A DNA stretch of 64,000 nt from Dorea_A amylophila (lineage in GTDB: Bacteria; Bacillota; Clostridia; Lachnospirales; Lachnospiraceae), in assembly GCF_025567265.1 (NCBI RefSeq), contig NZ_JAOQJW010000014.1:34788-98787 (forward strand), given 5' to 3'. Below are positions 46,429 through 56,130 of the stretch, in pieces. The notes below the pieces were generated by a model. That model searched no databases, was not told the origin of the DNA, and worked only from the letters and a program-made list of their open reading frames with translations. The position numbers and the translations under genes were made by a program. Each line of letters begins with the position of its first letter. The first letter of the stretch is position 1.

Positions 46429-47490
46429 ATGCAATTAAATAATGATGGTCTGATGTGGGCACTAGTAAAGGAAAAACCGGAGGAAGGACTGTGGATGAAG
46501 CGTGTTCCGATTCCGGAAGTAGGACCGAATGATGTGAAGATCAAGATCCACAAGACAGCAATCTGTGGAACGGATGTACATATTTATCAGTGGAATGACT
46601 GGGCACAGCATACGATTCCGATCGGCCTTACAGCAGGTCATGAGTATGTTGGAGAGATCGTAGAAAAAGGGGAAGGTGTACAGGGGTTCAAGATCGGTGA
46701 TCTGGTATCCGGTGAAGGACATATTACATGTGGAAAATGCCGTAACTGTCTGGAAGGACACAAGGAGAACTGTAAGGATGCGAAAGGTGTCGGCGTGAAC
46801 CGTAACGGAGCATTTGCGGAATATCTTGTGATTCCGTCAAGTAACGTATGGCCATGTAATCCGAACATTCCGGAAGAGATGTATGCAATTTTTGATCCAT
46901 TTGGAAATGCAACACATACAGCACTTTCTTTTGAAGCACTGGGGGAGGATGTGCTGATCGCCGGAGCAGGCCCGATCGGATGTATGGCAGCAGCAATCGT
47001 GAAGTTCTCGGGTGCAAGACATGTTGTGGTAACGGATATGAATCCATACAGACTGGAACTTGCGAAGAAGCTTGGAGCAACAAGAACAGTTAACTTAAAA
47101 GAAGAGAATCTGAAAGATGTCATGAAAGAGATCGGAATGGCAGAAGGATTTGATGTCGGTCTTGAGATGTCCGGATCACAGGTGGCATTGGATGATATGA
47201 TCCACAATATGAAGCACGGCGGACACATTGCACTGTTAGGATTACAGAGAACAGATGCTAAAGTAGATCTTGAGACAGTAATTTTCAACGGATTACATCT
47301 GAAAGGAATCTATGGACGTAAAGTATGGGATACATGGTACAAGATGTCTACGATGTTACAGGCAGGACTCGATATCTCAGATATCATCACACATCATTTT
47401 GACATCAAAGATTTCCAGAAAGGATTTGACGCTATGATCTCCGGTAATTCGGGAAAAGTCATTCTGGACTGGGCACATGTAAATGACTAA
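46429..47490 (+). CDS. tdh: L-threonine 3-dehydrogenase
   Basis: A 353-aa zinc-dependent medium-chain dehydrogenase that oxidises threonine to 2-amino-3-ketobutyrate with NAD+. The catalytic-zinc site starts at TAICGTDVHIYQWND, structural Cys residues are in CGKCRNCLEGHKENC, and the nucleotide site is GAGPIGCMAA. The ATG at 46429 follows GGGAGG. Kbl, the next gene, finishes the reaction to glycine and acetyl-CoA. Confidence 0.94.
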   Translation: MQLNNDGLMWALVKEKPEEGLWMKRVPIPEVGPNDVKIKIHKTAICGTDVHIYQWNDWAQHTIPIGLTAGHEYVGEIVEKGEGVQGFKIGDLVSGEGHITCGKCRNCLEGHKENCKDAKGVGVNRNGAFAEYLVIPSSNVWPCNPNIPEEMYAIFDPFGNATHTALSFEALGEDVLIAGAGPIGCMAAAIVKFSGARHVVVTDMNPYRLELAKKLGATRTVNLKEENLKDVMKEIGMAEGFDVGLEMSGSQVALDDMIHNMKHGGHIALLGLQRTDAKVDLETVIFNGLHLKGIYGRKVWDTWYKMSTMLQAGLDISDIITHHFDIKDFQKGFDAMISGNSGKVILDWAHVND

Positions 47491-47548
47491 GAAGAGTGCA
47501 TGGAACAAAGTAGGAAAAAGGCAGAATAAAAATGGAGAGGTTGAGAAA

Positions 47549-48751
47549 ATGGCACGTAAAGACGATATTTTAAGCATTTATACAAAAGAAGTAGAAGGAA
47601 TCAAAGAAGCCGGGCTTTTCAAAGGAGAGGCACCTTTTGTATCCCCGCAGGGAGCAAGAGTGAAGATGGAAGACGGAAGAGAACTTCTTTGTATGTGTGC
47701 GAATAACTACCTTGGACTGGGGGATAACCCGAGACTGATCGAGGCAGCTAAGAGAACATATGATGAAAAAGGATACGGAGTAGCATCTGTACGTTTTATA
47801 TGTGGAACACAGGACATTCATAAGAAACTGGAGAAAAAGATCTCCGGATTTCTGGGAACAGACGATACGATCCTTTATTCTTCATGCTTTGATGCAAACG
47901 GAGGATTATTCGAGACAATTCTGACAGCAGAAGATGCAGTCATCAGTGATGAACTGAATCATGCTTCTATCATTGACGGAGTACGTCTGTGTAAAGCAAA
48001 ACGTTTCCGCTATAAGAATAACGATATGAAAGATCTGGAAGCAAAATTAAAAGAAGCAGACGAAGCCGGAGCAAGAATCAAACTGATCGCTACAGATGGC
48101 GTATTTTCTATGGATGGAATCATCTGTAATTTAAAAGGGGTATGTGATCTGGCTGATAAATATAACGCACTGGTTATGGTTGATGATAGCCATGCGGTCG
48201 GATTTGTAGGAAAGACCGGACGTGGAACAGCAGAGTACTGTGGTGTGGAAGGCCGTGTGGATATCATTACCGGAACATTGGGAAAAGCACTTGGAGGAGC
48301 ATCCGGCGGATATACATCCGGACGGAAAGAGATCATTGATCTGTTAAGACAGAGAAGCCGTCCGTACCTGTTCTCTAACTCTCTGGCACCGGCAATTGCA
48401 GGGGCCAGCCTGGAACTGTTTGACATGCTGGAGGAGAGTACAGAACTTCGTGATCACCTGGAAGAGGTAACTGCATACTACAGAAAACAGCTGGTAGATA
48501 ACGGATTTGATATTATTCCGGGAACACATCCATGCGTACCTGTTATGCTCTATGATGAGAAGACAGCAGCAGAATTCGCAAAACGTATGATGGAAAAAGG
48601 TGTATATGTTGTAGCATTCTCTTACCCGGTTGTACCGAAGGGAAAAGCAAGAATCCGTACACAGGTATGTGCAAGCCATACAAAAGAAGATATTGATTTC
48701 ATCGTAAAATGTTTTATTGAAGTAAGAGAAGAGATGGGATTAAATAAATAA
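47549..48751 (+). CDS. kbl: Glycine C-acetyltransferase (2-amino-3-ketobutyrate CoA ligase)
   Basis: A 400-aa PLP enzyme that splits 2-amino-3-ketobutyrate with CoA into glycine and acetyl-CoA. PLP Lys lies in TGTLGKALGG (about 240), with DDSHAVGF and SSCFDANGG upstream. The start at 47549 follows GGAGAGG; an in-frame start at 47483 overlaps the end of tdh and is less likely. The glycine made would feed the grd operon. Confidence 0.94.
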   Translation: MARKDDILSIYTKEVEGIKEAGLFKGEAPFVSPQGARVKMEDGRELLCMCANNYLGLGDNPRLIEAAKRTYDEKGYGVASVRFICGTQDIHKKLEKKISGFLGTDDTILYSSCFDANGGLFETILTAEDAVISDELNHASIIDGVRLCKAKRFRYKNNDMKDLEAKLKEADEAGARIKLIATDGVFSMDGIICNLKGVCDLADKYNALVMVDDSHAVGFVGKTGRGTAEYCGVEGRVDIITGTLGKALGGASGGYTSGRKEIIDLLRQRSRPYLFSNSLAPAIAGASLELFDMLEESTELRDHLEEVTAYYRKQLVDNGFDIIPGTHPCVPVMLYDEKTAAEFAKRMMEKGVYVVAFSYPVVPKGKARIRTQVCASHTKEDIDFIVKCFIEVREEMGLNK

Positions 48752-48778
48752 CCGGATAAAAATAAATAAAAGATGAGA

Positions 48779-48829
48779 AAAAATGGTACGTAGCATTTAT
48801 GAAAAGTGGTGCGTACCATTTTCTTTTTT
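48779..48829 (+). terminator. Terminator of tdh-kbl
   Basis: AAAATGGTACG (48780-48790) pairs with CGTACCATTTT (48812-48822), followed by CTTTTTTG. Confidence 0.85.
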
Positions 48830-48873
48830 GTGTTATACTAAACACAGCGTAAACTTGAAAGGAGAGACTGACA

Positions 48874-50262
48874 ATGGAAAGAAGAAATGCATGGAAGACA
48901 TACACACAGGAACAGTTAAAAGAACTGGATCAGATCAATGACAGATATAAAGTATGCCTGGATGAAGGAAAGACGGAGAGAGAATGTATCCGTCTGACTG
49001 TGAAAGAGATTGAAAAGCAGGGGTATCGTAACCTGAATGATATCAAAGGAAGTTTAAAAACAGGAGATAAAGTCTATGCAGTATGTATGGGAAAAAGTAT
49101 TGCCATGTTCCGGATCGGAAAAGAACCATTGGAGAATGGCATGAACATACTGGGAGCACATATTGATTCACCAAGAATTGACGTGAAACAAAATCCTTTA
49201 TATGAAAACGAAGAACTTGCTTACCTGGATACGCATTACTATGGCGGCATTAAGAAATACCAGTGGGTGACATTGCCTCTTGCTCTTCATGGAGTGATTG
49301 TTAAGACCGACGGAACAGTACAGGAAGTAAGTATCGGAGAGAAAGAAGAGGATCCGGTATTTGTAGTGACAGATCTTCTGATCCATCTGGCAGGAAAACA
49401 GATGGAAAAGAAAGCAAGTGTAGTGATCGAAGGAGAAAAACTGGATCTTCTGATCGGAAGCCGCCCGCTTGAGAAAGAAGAAAGACTAGATGAGAGTGAG
49501 AAAGAAGCAGTAAAAGCCAATGTCATGCGGATTCTGACAGATTATTATGATATGGAAGAGGAAGATTTTCTGTCGGCAGAACTGGAAATCGTACCTGCAG
49601 GAAAGGCCAGAGATTGTGGAATTGACAGAAGTATGATACTGGCTTACGGACAGGATGACAGAGTGTGTGCATTTACCTCATTATTCGCTATGCTGGATGT
49701 CGAAGAAGCAGTGCGTACCTCATGCTGCATCCTGGTTGACAAAGAAGAGATCGGAAGTGTTGGTGCAACCGGTATGCATTCCCGCTTTTTTGAAAATGTT
49801 GTGGCAGAACTGGTAGCTCTTACAGAAGGGGAATCAGAATTGAAAGTACGTCGTGCGCTTCAGAATTCCAGAATGCTTTCTTCTGATGTAAGCGCAGCTT
49901 ATGATCCGATGTATGCGGAAGCCTTTGAAAAACGGAGTGCGGCATTCTTTGGAAAAGGGTTGGTATTCAATAAATTTACCGGAGCAAGAGGAAAGAGTGG
50001 TTCCAATGATGCCAATGCAGAATATCTGGCAGAAATACGTCGTGCGATGAAGACAGAAGATATATCGTATCAGTTCGCTGAACTTGGAAAGGTCGACATT
50101 GGAGGCGGTGGAACAATTGCTTATATCATGGCAAATTATGGCATGGAAGTTATCGACAGTGGTGTGGCAGTCTTAAGTATGCATGCACCATGGGAAGTAA
50201 CAAGTAAGGCAGATGTATACGAGGCTTACAGAGGATATAAGTCGTTTTTGCGTAATATCTAA
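48874..50262 (+). CDS. M18-family zinc aminopeptidase
   Basis: A 462-aa cytoplasmic aminopeptidase of the aspartyl aminopeptidase family, forming large tetrahedral complexes. Zinc ligands are in LGAHIDSPRIDVK (His), DKEEIGSVGATG (Glu) and the C-terminal MHAPWE segment; the GKSGSNDANAEY region fits the family. Start ATG after AAAGGAGAG. It supplies free amino acids from peptides, in keeping with the amino-acid fermenting neighbours. Confidence 0.92.
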   Translation: MERRNAWKTYTQEQLKELDQINDRYKVCLDEGKTERECIRLTVKEIEKQGYRNLNDIKGSLKTGDKVYAVCMGKSIAMFRIGKEPLENGMNILGAHIDSPRIDVKQNPLYENEELAYLDTHYYGGIKKYQWVTLPLALHGVIVKTDGTVQEVSIGEKEEDPVFVVTDLLIHLAGKQMEKKASVVIEGEKLDLLIGSRPLEKEERLDESEKEAVKANVMRILTDYYDMEEEDFLSAELEIVPAGKARDCGIDRSMILAYGQDDRVCAFTSLFAMLDVEEAVRTSCCILVDKEEIGSVGATGMHSRFFENVVAELVALTEGESELKVRRALQNSRMLSSDVSAAYDPMYAEAFEKRSAAFFGKGLVFNKFTGARGKSGSNDANAEYLAEIRRAMKTEDISYQFAELGKVDIGGGGTIAYIMANYGMEVIDSGVAVLSMHAPWEVTSKADVYEAYRGYKSFLRNI

Positions 50263-50365
50263 AAAAGGAAGTCGTATATTTGCACTTGAATGTACGGGAA
50301 CAAGCACAATTGTGCACAATGACTGAAAAACACAGGAAAAATCAGCAGATTTATTGGTGAAAGTC

Positions 50366-50394
50366 TTGACGAAAACTGGCAAAAACAGTAAAAT
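50366..50394 (+). promoter_or_regulatory. Promoter of ppdK
   Basis: TTGACG at 50366-50371 and TAAAAT at 50389-50394, 17 bp apart, 44 bases before the start codon. Confidence 0.6.
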
Positions 50395-50438
50395 ATGAAG
50401 TGCGACTTAGAAAATTTAGTTTTAGGAGGTCATGACAA

Positions 50439-53063
50439 ATGGCAAAATGGGTTTATATGTTTACAGAAGGTAACGCAACCATGAGAAACCTTCTCGGTGG
50501 AAAAGGTGCAAACCTTGCTGAAATGACAAACTTAGGTCTTCCGGTACCACAGGGCTTCACTGTAACAACAGAAGCTTGTACACAGTACTACGAAGACGGC
50601 AGACAGATCAATGACGAAATTATGGGTCAGATCATGGAAGCTATCGATAAAATGGAAGGAATTACAGGAAAGAAATTCGGAGATAAGAAGAATCCACTTC
50701 TCGTTTCAGTTCGTTCTGGAGCAAGAGCTTCTATGCCTGGTATGATGGATACAATCCTGAACCTTGGATTAAATGAAGAAGTAGTTGAGACACTTGCTGA
50801 AGCTTCAGGAAATCCTCGTTGGGCTTGGGACTGCTACAGAAGATTCATCCAGATGTTCTCTGACGTAGTTATGGAAGTTGGAAAGAAATATTTCGAAGAG
50901 CTGATCGACAAGATGAAAGCTGACAGAGGTGTTAAGCAGGACGTTGAACTTACTGCAGAAGACCTGAAAGAGCTGGCTAACCAGTTCAAGGCTGAATACA
51001 AAGAGAAGATTGGTTCTGATTTCCCATCTGATCCGAAGGAACAGTTAATGGAAGCAGTAAAAGCTGTATTCCGTTCATGGGACAACCCAAGAGCTAACGT
51101 ATATCGTCGTGACAATGATATCCCATATTCATGGGGAACAGCTGTTAACGTACAGATGATGGCATTTGGTAACATGGGAGATGACTGTGGTACAGGTGTT
51201 GCGTTTACTCGTGACCCAGCTACAGGAGAGAACGGTCTGTTCGGAGAATTCCTTACAAATGCACAGGGAGAAGACGTAGTTGCCGGTGTTCGTACACCAA
51301 TGCACATTTCAGAAATGGAAGAGAAATTCCCAGAAGCATTCGTACAGTTCAAACAGGTTTGTGAAACTCTTGAAAAACACTATAGAGATATGCAGGACAT
51401 GGAGTTTACTGTAGAGCATGGTAAACTGTACATGTTACAGACACGTAATGGTAAGAGAACAGCAAAAGCTGCTCTGAAAATCGCTTGTGATCTTGTTGAT
51501 GAAGGAATGAGAACAGAGGAAGAGGCTGTTGCAATGATCGACCCTCGTAACCTTGACTCTCTGCTTCACCCACAGTTCGATGCAAAAGCCCTGAAAGAGG
51601 CTACACCACTTGCAAAAGCACTTGGAGCATCTCCGGGAGCTGCTTGCGGTAAGATCGTATTCACAGCTGACGATGCTGTAGAATGGGCTGAAAGAGGAGA
51701 AAAAGTTGTTCTTGTACGTCTTGAGACATCACCAGAAGATATCACAGGTATGAAGTCTGCACAGGGTATCCTGACAGTTCGTGGTGGTATGACATCTCAC
51801 GCAGCCGTAGTTGCTCGTGGTATGGGTACATGCTGTGTATCTGGTTGCGGTGACATCGCAATGGACGAAGCTAATAAGAAATTTACACTTGCCGGAAAAG
51901 AATATCATGAAGGAGACTGCATCTCACTTGATGGTTCTACAGGTAATATCTATGATGGTATCATCCCAACAGTTGATGCAACAATCGCTGGTGAATTCGG
52001 AAGAATTATGGGATGGGCTGACAAATACAGAACAATGAAAGTTCGTACAAACGCTGATACACCACACGATGCTGTAAAAGCACGCGAACTTGGTGCAGAA
52101 GGTATCGGACTTTGCCGTACAGAGCATATGTTCTTCGAAGGAAACAGAATCGATGCATTCCGTGAAATGATCTGCTCTGAGACAGAAGAAGAAAGAGAAG
52201 CAGCACTTGCTAAGATTCTTCCAGAACAGCAGGGAGACTTCGAAAAACTGTATGAAGCACTGGAAGGTAACCCGGTTACTATCCGTTTCCTTGATCCACC
52301 GCTTCATGAGTTCGTTCCTACAGAAGAGGAAGACATTAAGAAACTTGCTGACGCTCAGGGTAAAACTGTTGAGCAGATCAAGACAATCATCGACAGCCTT
52401 CATGAGTTCAACCCAATGATGGGACACCGTGGATGCCGTCTTGCAGTAACATATCCAGAGATTGCTAAGATGCAGACAAGCGCTGTTATCCGTGCAGCAA
52501 TCAATGTAAAGAAAGCTCACCCAGACTGGAACGTAAAACCAGAAATCATGATCCCACTTGTTGGAGACATCAAAGAGCTTAAATATGTTAAGAAATTCGT
52601 AGTAGAGACAGCAGACGCTGAGATTGCAGCAGCAAACAGCGACCTTGAGTACGAAGTTGGAACAATGATCGAGATCCCAAGAGCAGCTCTTACTGCTGAT
52701 CAGATCGCTTCAGAAGCTGACTTCTTCTGCTTCGGTACAAACGACTTAACACAGATGACATACGGATTCTCTCGTGACGATGCTGGTAAGTTCTTAGACG
52801 CTTACTATGATGCTAAGATCTTCGAGAACGATCCATTTGCTAAGCTTGACCAGACAGGTGTTGGTAAATTAATGGAAATGGCTATCGAATTAGGTAAGCC
52901 GGTTAACCCAAGCCTTCACGTTGGTATCTGTGGAGAGCACGGTGGAGATCCATCTTCAGTTGAATTCTGCAACAAGATCGGTCTTGACTATGTATCTTGC
53001 TCACCATTCCGTGTACCAATCGCTCGTCTTGCAGCAGCACAGGCAGCAATTAACCAGAAATAG
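50439..53063 (+). CDS. ppdK: Pyruvate, phosphate dikinase
   Basis: An 874-aa enzyme interconverting phosphoenolpyruvate, AMP and PPi with pyruvate, ATP and phosphate. Domains: N-terminal ATP-grasp (GGKGANLAEM, SVRSGARASMPGMMD), central phospho-His domain (GGMTSHAAVVARGMG) and C-terminal TIM barrel (GLCRTEHMFF, GTNDLTQMTYGFSRDD, CGEHGGD). AGGAGG precedes the ATG. Codon bias is strong, as for PFOR. Its pyrophosphate use links to the membrane pyrophosphatase at 11253. Confidence 0.96.
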   Translation: MAKWVYMFTEGNATMRNLLGGKGANLAEMTNLGLPVPQGFTVTTEACTQYYEDGRQINDEIMGQIMEAIDKMEGITGKKFGDKKNPLLVSVRSGARASMPGMMDTILNLGLNEEVVETLAEASGNPRWAWDCYRRFIQMFSDVVMEVGKKYFEELIDKMKADRGVKQDVELTAEDLKELANQFKAEYKEKIGSDFPSDPKEQLMEAVKAVFRSWDNPRANVYRRDNDIPYSWGTAVNVQMMAFGNMGDDCGTGVAFTRDPATGENGLFGEFLTNAQGEDVVAGVRTPMHISEMEEKFPEAFVQFKQVCETLEKHYRDMQDMEFTVEHGKLYMLQTRNGKRTAKAALKIACDLVDEGMRTEEEAVAMIDPRNLDSLLHPQFDAKALKEATPLAKALGASPGAACGKIVFTADDAVEWAERGEKVVLVRLETSPEDITGMKSAQGILTVRGGMTSHAAVVARGMGTCCVSGCGDIAMDEANKKFTLAGKEYHEGDCISLDGSTGNIYDGIIPTVDATIAGEFGRIMGWADKYRTMKVRTNADTPHDAVKARELGAEGIGLCRTEHMFFEGNRIDAFREMICSETEEEREAALAKILPEQQGDFEKLYEALEGNPVTIRFLDPPLHEFVPTEEEDIKKLADAQGKTVEQIKTIIDSLHEFNPMMGHRGCRLAVTYPEIAKMQTSAVIRAAINVKKAHPDWNVKPEIMIPLVGDIKELKYVKKFVVETADAEIAAANSDLEYEVGTMIEIPRAALTADQIASEADFFCFGTNDLTQMTYGFSRDDAGKFLDAYYDAKIFENDPFAKLDQTGVGKLMEMAIELGKPVNPSLHVGICGEHGGDPSSVEFCNKIGLDYVSCSPFRVPIARLAAAQAAINQK

Positions 53064-53107
53064 TACACTGTAGGTGACTAACATAGAACGTTAATTAGCT
53101 TATATAG

Positions 53108-53147
53108 AAAACCCCTTACACCATAATTGATGTAAGGGGTTTTTTAC
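53108..53147 (+). terminator. Terminator of ppdK
   Basis: A perfect 13-bp stem (AAAACCCCTTACA at 53108-53120 with 53131-53143) followed by TT. Confidence 0.9.
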
Positions 53148-53222
53148 GTGAAAAATGTACAAAAGTTCTTGGGTGTGCTAGTATGATGATAAAGACAAAT
53201 CGGTATTTGGGGAGAATAATGA

Positions 53223-53714
53223 ATGGCAACATGGAGTGGTATAAGAAAAAAGTTGGAAACGGAATATCTGGCTCAAAGTCTGCAAGGTCATATTCAGTAT
53301 TATGTAACATCATATAGTAAGAGTCCCGACCATGAGGGACGGGCGGCAATAAGATATGATGGAAAAGAAATCATCAAAGGATGCTATTGGAACAATTGGT
53401 CGAAAGCAGGCATGTTTCCCCAAGACGAAAAATATGAGAAACGCATAAAAGTAGAAAATGCGTATATGGACGATGTAGCTATAAAATTGGGAATTTTTGA
53501 CCAACGCTGTTTTTATAATGCATTTGCAGAGTTTGATAATCAAGATATTGAAACAAGCCTTAAAAGTGAAAATTTAATCGTAAAAATATTTGCTGTATTG
53601 GATAGACGAGTTGGTAAACGGAGATTAAAAATTATGAAAGAAACAATAATGGACGAACCAGATACATTCCAAGAGTTTTATGCAATTCGGGTAAAAGCAG
53701 AAGGACTGTTATAA
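53223..53714 (+). CDS. Uncharacterised small protein
   Basis: A 163-aa soluble protein beginning MATWSGIRKKLE. From memory the layout (WSxI/L..L..., GRAAIRYDGKEI) resembles the small SF0329-like family of unknown function; this needs a search. No membrane segment or catalytic motif is evident. The start follows GGGGAGAA. It is more AT-rich than ppdK and may be the first accessory gene. Confidence 0.6.
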   Translation: MATWSGIRKKLETEYLAQSLQGHIQYYVTSYSKSPDHEGRAAIRYDGKEIIKGCYWNNWSKAGMFPQDEKYEKRIKVENAYMDDVAIKLGIFDQRCFYNAFAEFDNQDIETSLKSENLIVKIFAVLDRRVGKRRLKIMKETIMDEPDTFQEFYAIRVKAEGLL

Positions 53715-53763
53715 ATTTCAGTTTATAGAATTAAGAAAATGAAATGTAAGGAGGAGTATGTAA

Positions 53764-55443
53764 ATGAAAGAAATTAGAAATATGTCTGGAAATCAAAAAA
53801 TAAAAATGTACTCTGATTTATTACCTGATTATTATGAAGATGACAAGAAACATGCCATAGACAGATTAAAGAAAGCATGTTATTACGAAACAACAAAGGG
53901 AAAAACTATAGCTAATCAATTAAAAGAAATAGAATTTGATATAACACAATATGAGGAACTAGATAGATTCCTTTTTCAGTTAACTTACATGGTACTAACA
54001 CATTCAAAAAGAAAAGTATTAAAAAGAGAAGAATCAAGGACAAAAGTATTGCCAAATCAGAAATTAATTAAAAATATAAAAGATATAAATGTAGATTCAA
54101 AGATAGAAAAATTAGTAATTTATTTTTGGGTAGTAGGAGGTACTTATGAAAATCTTAAAATTGAACCATTCATTCAGAATGAAGAAACGTTAATTAAGAA
54201 GTTTAATGAGCACTTATTTTTTGCGGATAAAAGATTCAGAAATGTAGAATATTATAAAGATGAAAGAATGCGTGGTTACTCAGATAATAGTAGCGATAAA
54301 GAAGTGAAAGAAAATTTAAAAGATATAAAAATGGGACTAAATGAAGTAACGGAATTATATGACAAAGAATATTATGATATACTCCGAGAAGATAAACAGA
54401 AGTTGTATAAAAGTTTGCAGATAATATTAGAAATTCATTCGGCAGAAATTTGTTTGGGATTTTTGAACGGAATTATAGATAAATTATATCTAAGGGAAAT
54501 ACAAAGGGCTAATAAGTTAGAGGCAACTGATATAGTTGTGTTTTTGTATATGAGTTGTATGCGATTTATGATTGATACTTTTAGCGTAAGTAGTTTTAAA
54601 AATTTGGTAGAGTATAATCAACAAGATTGGTTAGAGCAATTCGATAGTTTATACAAAAAAATATTTGAATGGTTAAATGAAGTACAAGAAAATATTATCA
54701 GAGATAAATATAATAGTAATGTCTTCTTTCATTTTGCAATGCATGTGTACATGATATATTTTAAACGATATTTTGAATATCTAAATACGGTTTCAATGAA
54801 TTTAATAAGAGAAGATAAAGAAAATTACAATAGTTCAAAAAAAGAATATAAAGATAAGACTGCCTATTTAGAATCATATATAAATGATTCTAAGATAAAG
54901 GAGCTGATAGAATGTCTAAATACAGGTTCGATAAATTTAACAAGGGAAGATAAAGATAAGATTATCTATTCAGAATCATATATAAATCATTCAAAGATAA
55001 AGGAGTTGATGGAATATATACTACCAAATGAAACGGAACGAAAGCCTAGTGATAGAAATGAAATTAGAAATAGATTGAAATATGTTTTAAAAGTAATGGA
55101 TAAATTAGCCAAAAAAAATCCTATTTTTAAAGAAAAGAGATATGCTAAAAATGTAAAAATTATGTATCATATTTTATATGGCGATGATAAGGGAAACTTG
55201 AAACTGAATAAACAAATGCCAAAAAAATTATATCAAGGAAAAATTATAGATATAAAGAACAGTGAGAGTATTATCTTGATAGAACGATATATATATGAAA
55301 GATATGTAAATGAGGGAAAGACAGCGGAATATTTAGATTATTTAAATAAAAGAAGAGATATGTTGACTCAGTGTATAGAGATGTTGGAATCAGTAATTGA
55401 AATGAAGAATGATGTGAACGGTGAGAATAAAATCAGAAATTGA
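53764..55443 (+). CDS. AT-rich unknown gene with internal duplication
   Basis: A 559-aa protein that I do not recognise. It is very rich in Lys, Glu, Ile, Asn and Tyr and looks helical throughout; there is no signal peptide. Base composition is markedly more AT-rich than the genes on either side, a sign of transfer. Two copies of an approximately 40-residue unit lie in tandem at about 340-420: FEYLNTVSMNLIREDK then ESYINDSKIKELIECLNTGS, and LNTGSINLTREDK then ESYINHSKIKELMEY. Start follows AAGGAGG. Its place beside a recombinase and replication genes suggests cargo, perhaps defence, but nothing shows its function. Confidence 0.75.
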   Translation: MKEIRNMSGNQKIKMYSDLLPDYYEDDKKHAIDRLKKACYYETTKGKTIANQLKEIEFDITQYEELDRFLFQLTYMVLTHSKRKVLKREESRTKVLPNQKLIKNIKDINVDSKIEKLVIYFWVVGGTYENLKIEPFIQNEETLIKKFNEHLFFADKRFRNVEYYKDERMRGYSDNSSDKEVKENLKDIKMGLNEVTELYDKEYYDILREDKQKLYKSLQIILEIHSAEICLGFLNGIIDKLYLREIQRANKLEATDIVVFLYMSCMRFMIDTFSVSSFKNLVEYNQQDWLEQFDSLYKKIFEWLNEVQENIIRDKYNSNVFFHFAMHVYMIYFKRYFEYLNTVSMNLIREDKENYNSSKKEYKDKTAYLESYINDSKIKELIECLNTGSINLTREDKDKIIYSESYINHSKIKELMEYILPNETERKPSDRNEIRNRLKYVLKVMDKLAKKNPIFKEKRYAKNVKIMYHILYGDDKGNLKLNKQMPKKLYQGKIIDIKNSESIILIERYIYERYVNEGKTAEYLDYLNKRRDMLTQCIEMLESVIEMKNDVNGENKIRN

Positions 55444-55547
55444 TGACCTATAATGGTTGTCAATTTTTTTTTTGTTAGGGCAAGGCTCTGTTTTATGTTG
55501 TGGAGTTTTTGGATGTTTTCCAAAATGAAACTATAGGAAACAAATAA

Positions 55548-55568
55548 ACCACCGGCTAAGCCAGTGGT
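55548..55568. repeat. IS200/IS605-like terminal hairpin remnant
   Basis: An imperfect 21-base palindrome reading ACCACCGGCTAAGCCAGTGGT. This resembles subterminal hairpins of IS200/IS605 elements, but no tnpA or tnpB lies beside it. The rest of 55444-55776 has no gene; it holds palindromes AAGATATCTT (55641-55650) and TTGTATTAATACAA (55659-55672). Confidence 0.45.
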
Positions 55569-55640
55569 CGTGATTGCATGAAAAAAGTATTTTTCCCTCC
55601 ATATTTTGAAAAAAAGCCATTTGTTTTATAGTAGATATAG

Positions 55641-55749
55641 AAGATATCTTAAATAAATTTGTATTAATACAAGGTTACCCGTAAACAAATGACTTCCACT
55701 TATTCAAGAAATGGATGCATACATGGATTGAGTAGGTAGGAAATCATTT
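55641..55749. promoter_or_regulatory. Palindrome cluster before the replication genes
   Basis: AAGATATCTT (55641-55650), a perfect 14-bp TTGTATTAATACAA (55659-55672), and an inverted pair AAATGACTTCC (about 55686-55696) with GGAAATCATTT (about 55739-55749) lie in the 140 bases before the first small gene. Operators or an origin of replication are both possible. Confidence 0.4.
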
Positions 55750-55776
55750 ATTAAAAAAGAAAGTAGGTAATATTAT

Positions 55777-56130
55777 ATGTTATTACAAAAATTAAAAGCT
55801 GGTATTTATACGGGAAAAATAAAAACGTATAATACCAGAAGATCTAATAGAACAGGTTTAACTTATTTAAACCTTACGGTAACTATCAAGGCGAACGGAC
55901 AGAAAGTAGATTTTCAAAAATCATACTGTCTGGATCCAGGAAAGAACATGGATATCATAGAAATTATGGAAGCAGTAGATGGGGTAGATGTAGATGAAGA
56001 AGCAGATTTTGAAAAATTGTATAACCATTTCTTTAAAGTAAGCATTGTCTACAATAAATTGGGACAACCATTTATTGCAGAGTTACAGGTAGCTGAAGAT
56101 TTTGAAGTGGAAGAGGAGGATTTATTTTGA
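55777..56130 (+). CDS. Small paralogous protein 1, replication module
   Basis: A 117-aa protein that shares a clear pattern with the next gene: G-x-Y-x-G-x-I near the start, RTG-x-x-YLNL, QKSYCLD mid-protein, ADFEKLY and a very acidic tail. The basic/aromatic beta-rich body and acidic tail recall phage-type ssDNA-binding proteins, which would fit the ATPase gene that follows; this is inference only. Stop overlaps the next start by 4 bases. Confidence 0.7.
   Translation: MLLQKLKAGIYTGKIKTYNTRRSNRTGLTYLNLTVTIKANGQKVDFQKSYCLDPGKNMDIIEIMEAVDGVDVDEEADFEKLYNHFFKVSIVYNKLGQPFIAELQVAEDFEVEEEDLF

Noticed and set aside
50305..50316. GCACAATTGTGC palindrome before ppdK as an operator
   Set aside because: A single copy 60 bp upstream of the promoter with no linked regulator; may be chance.
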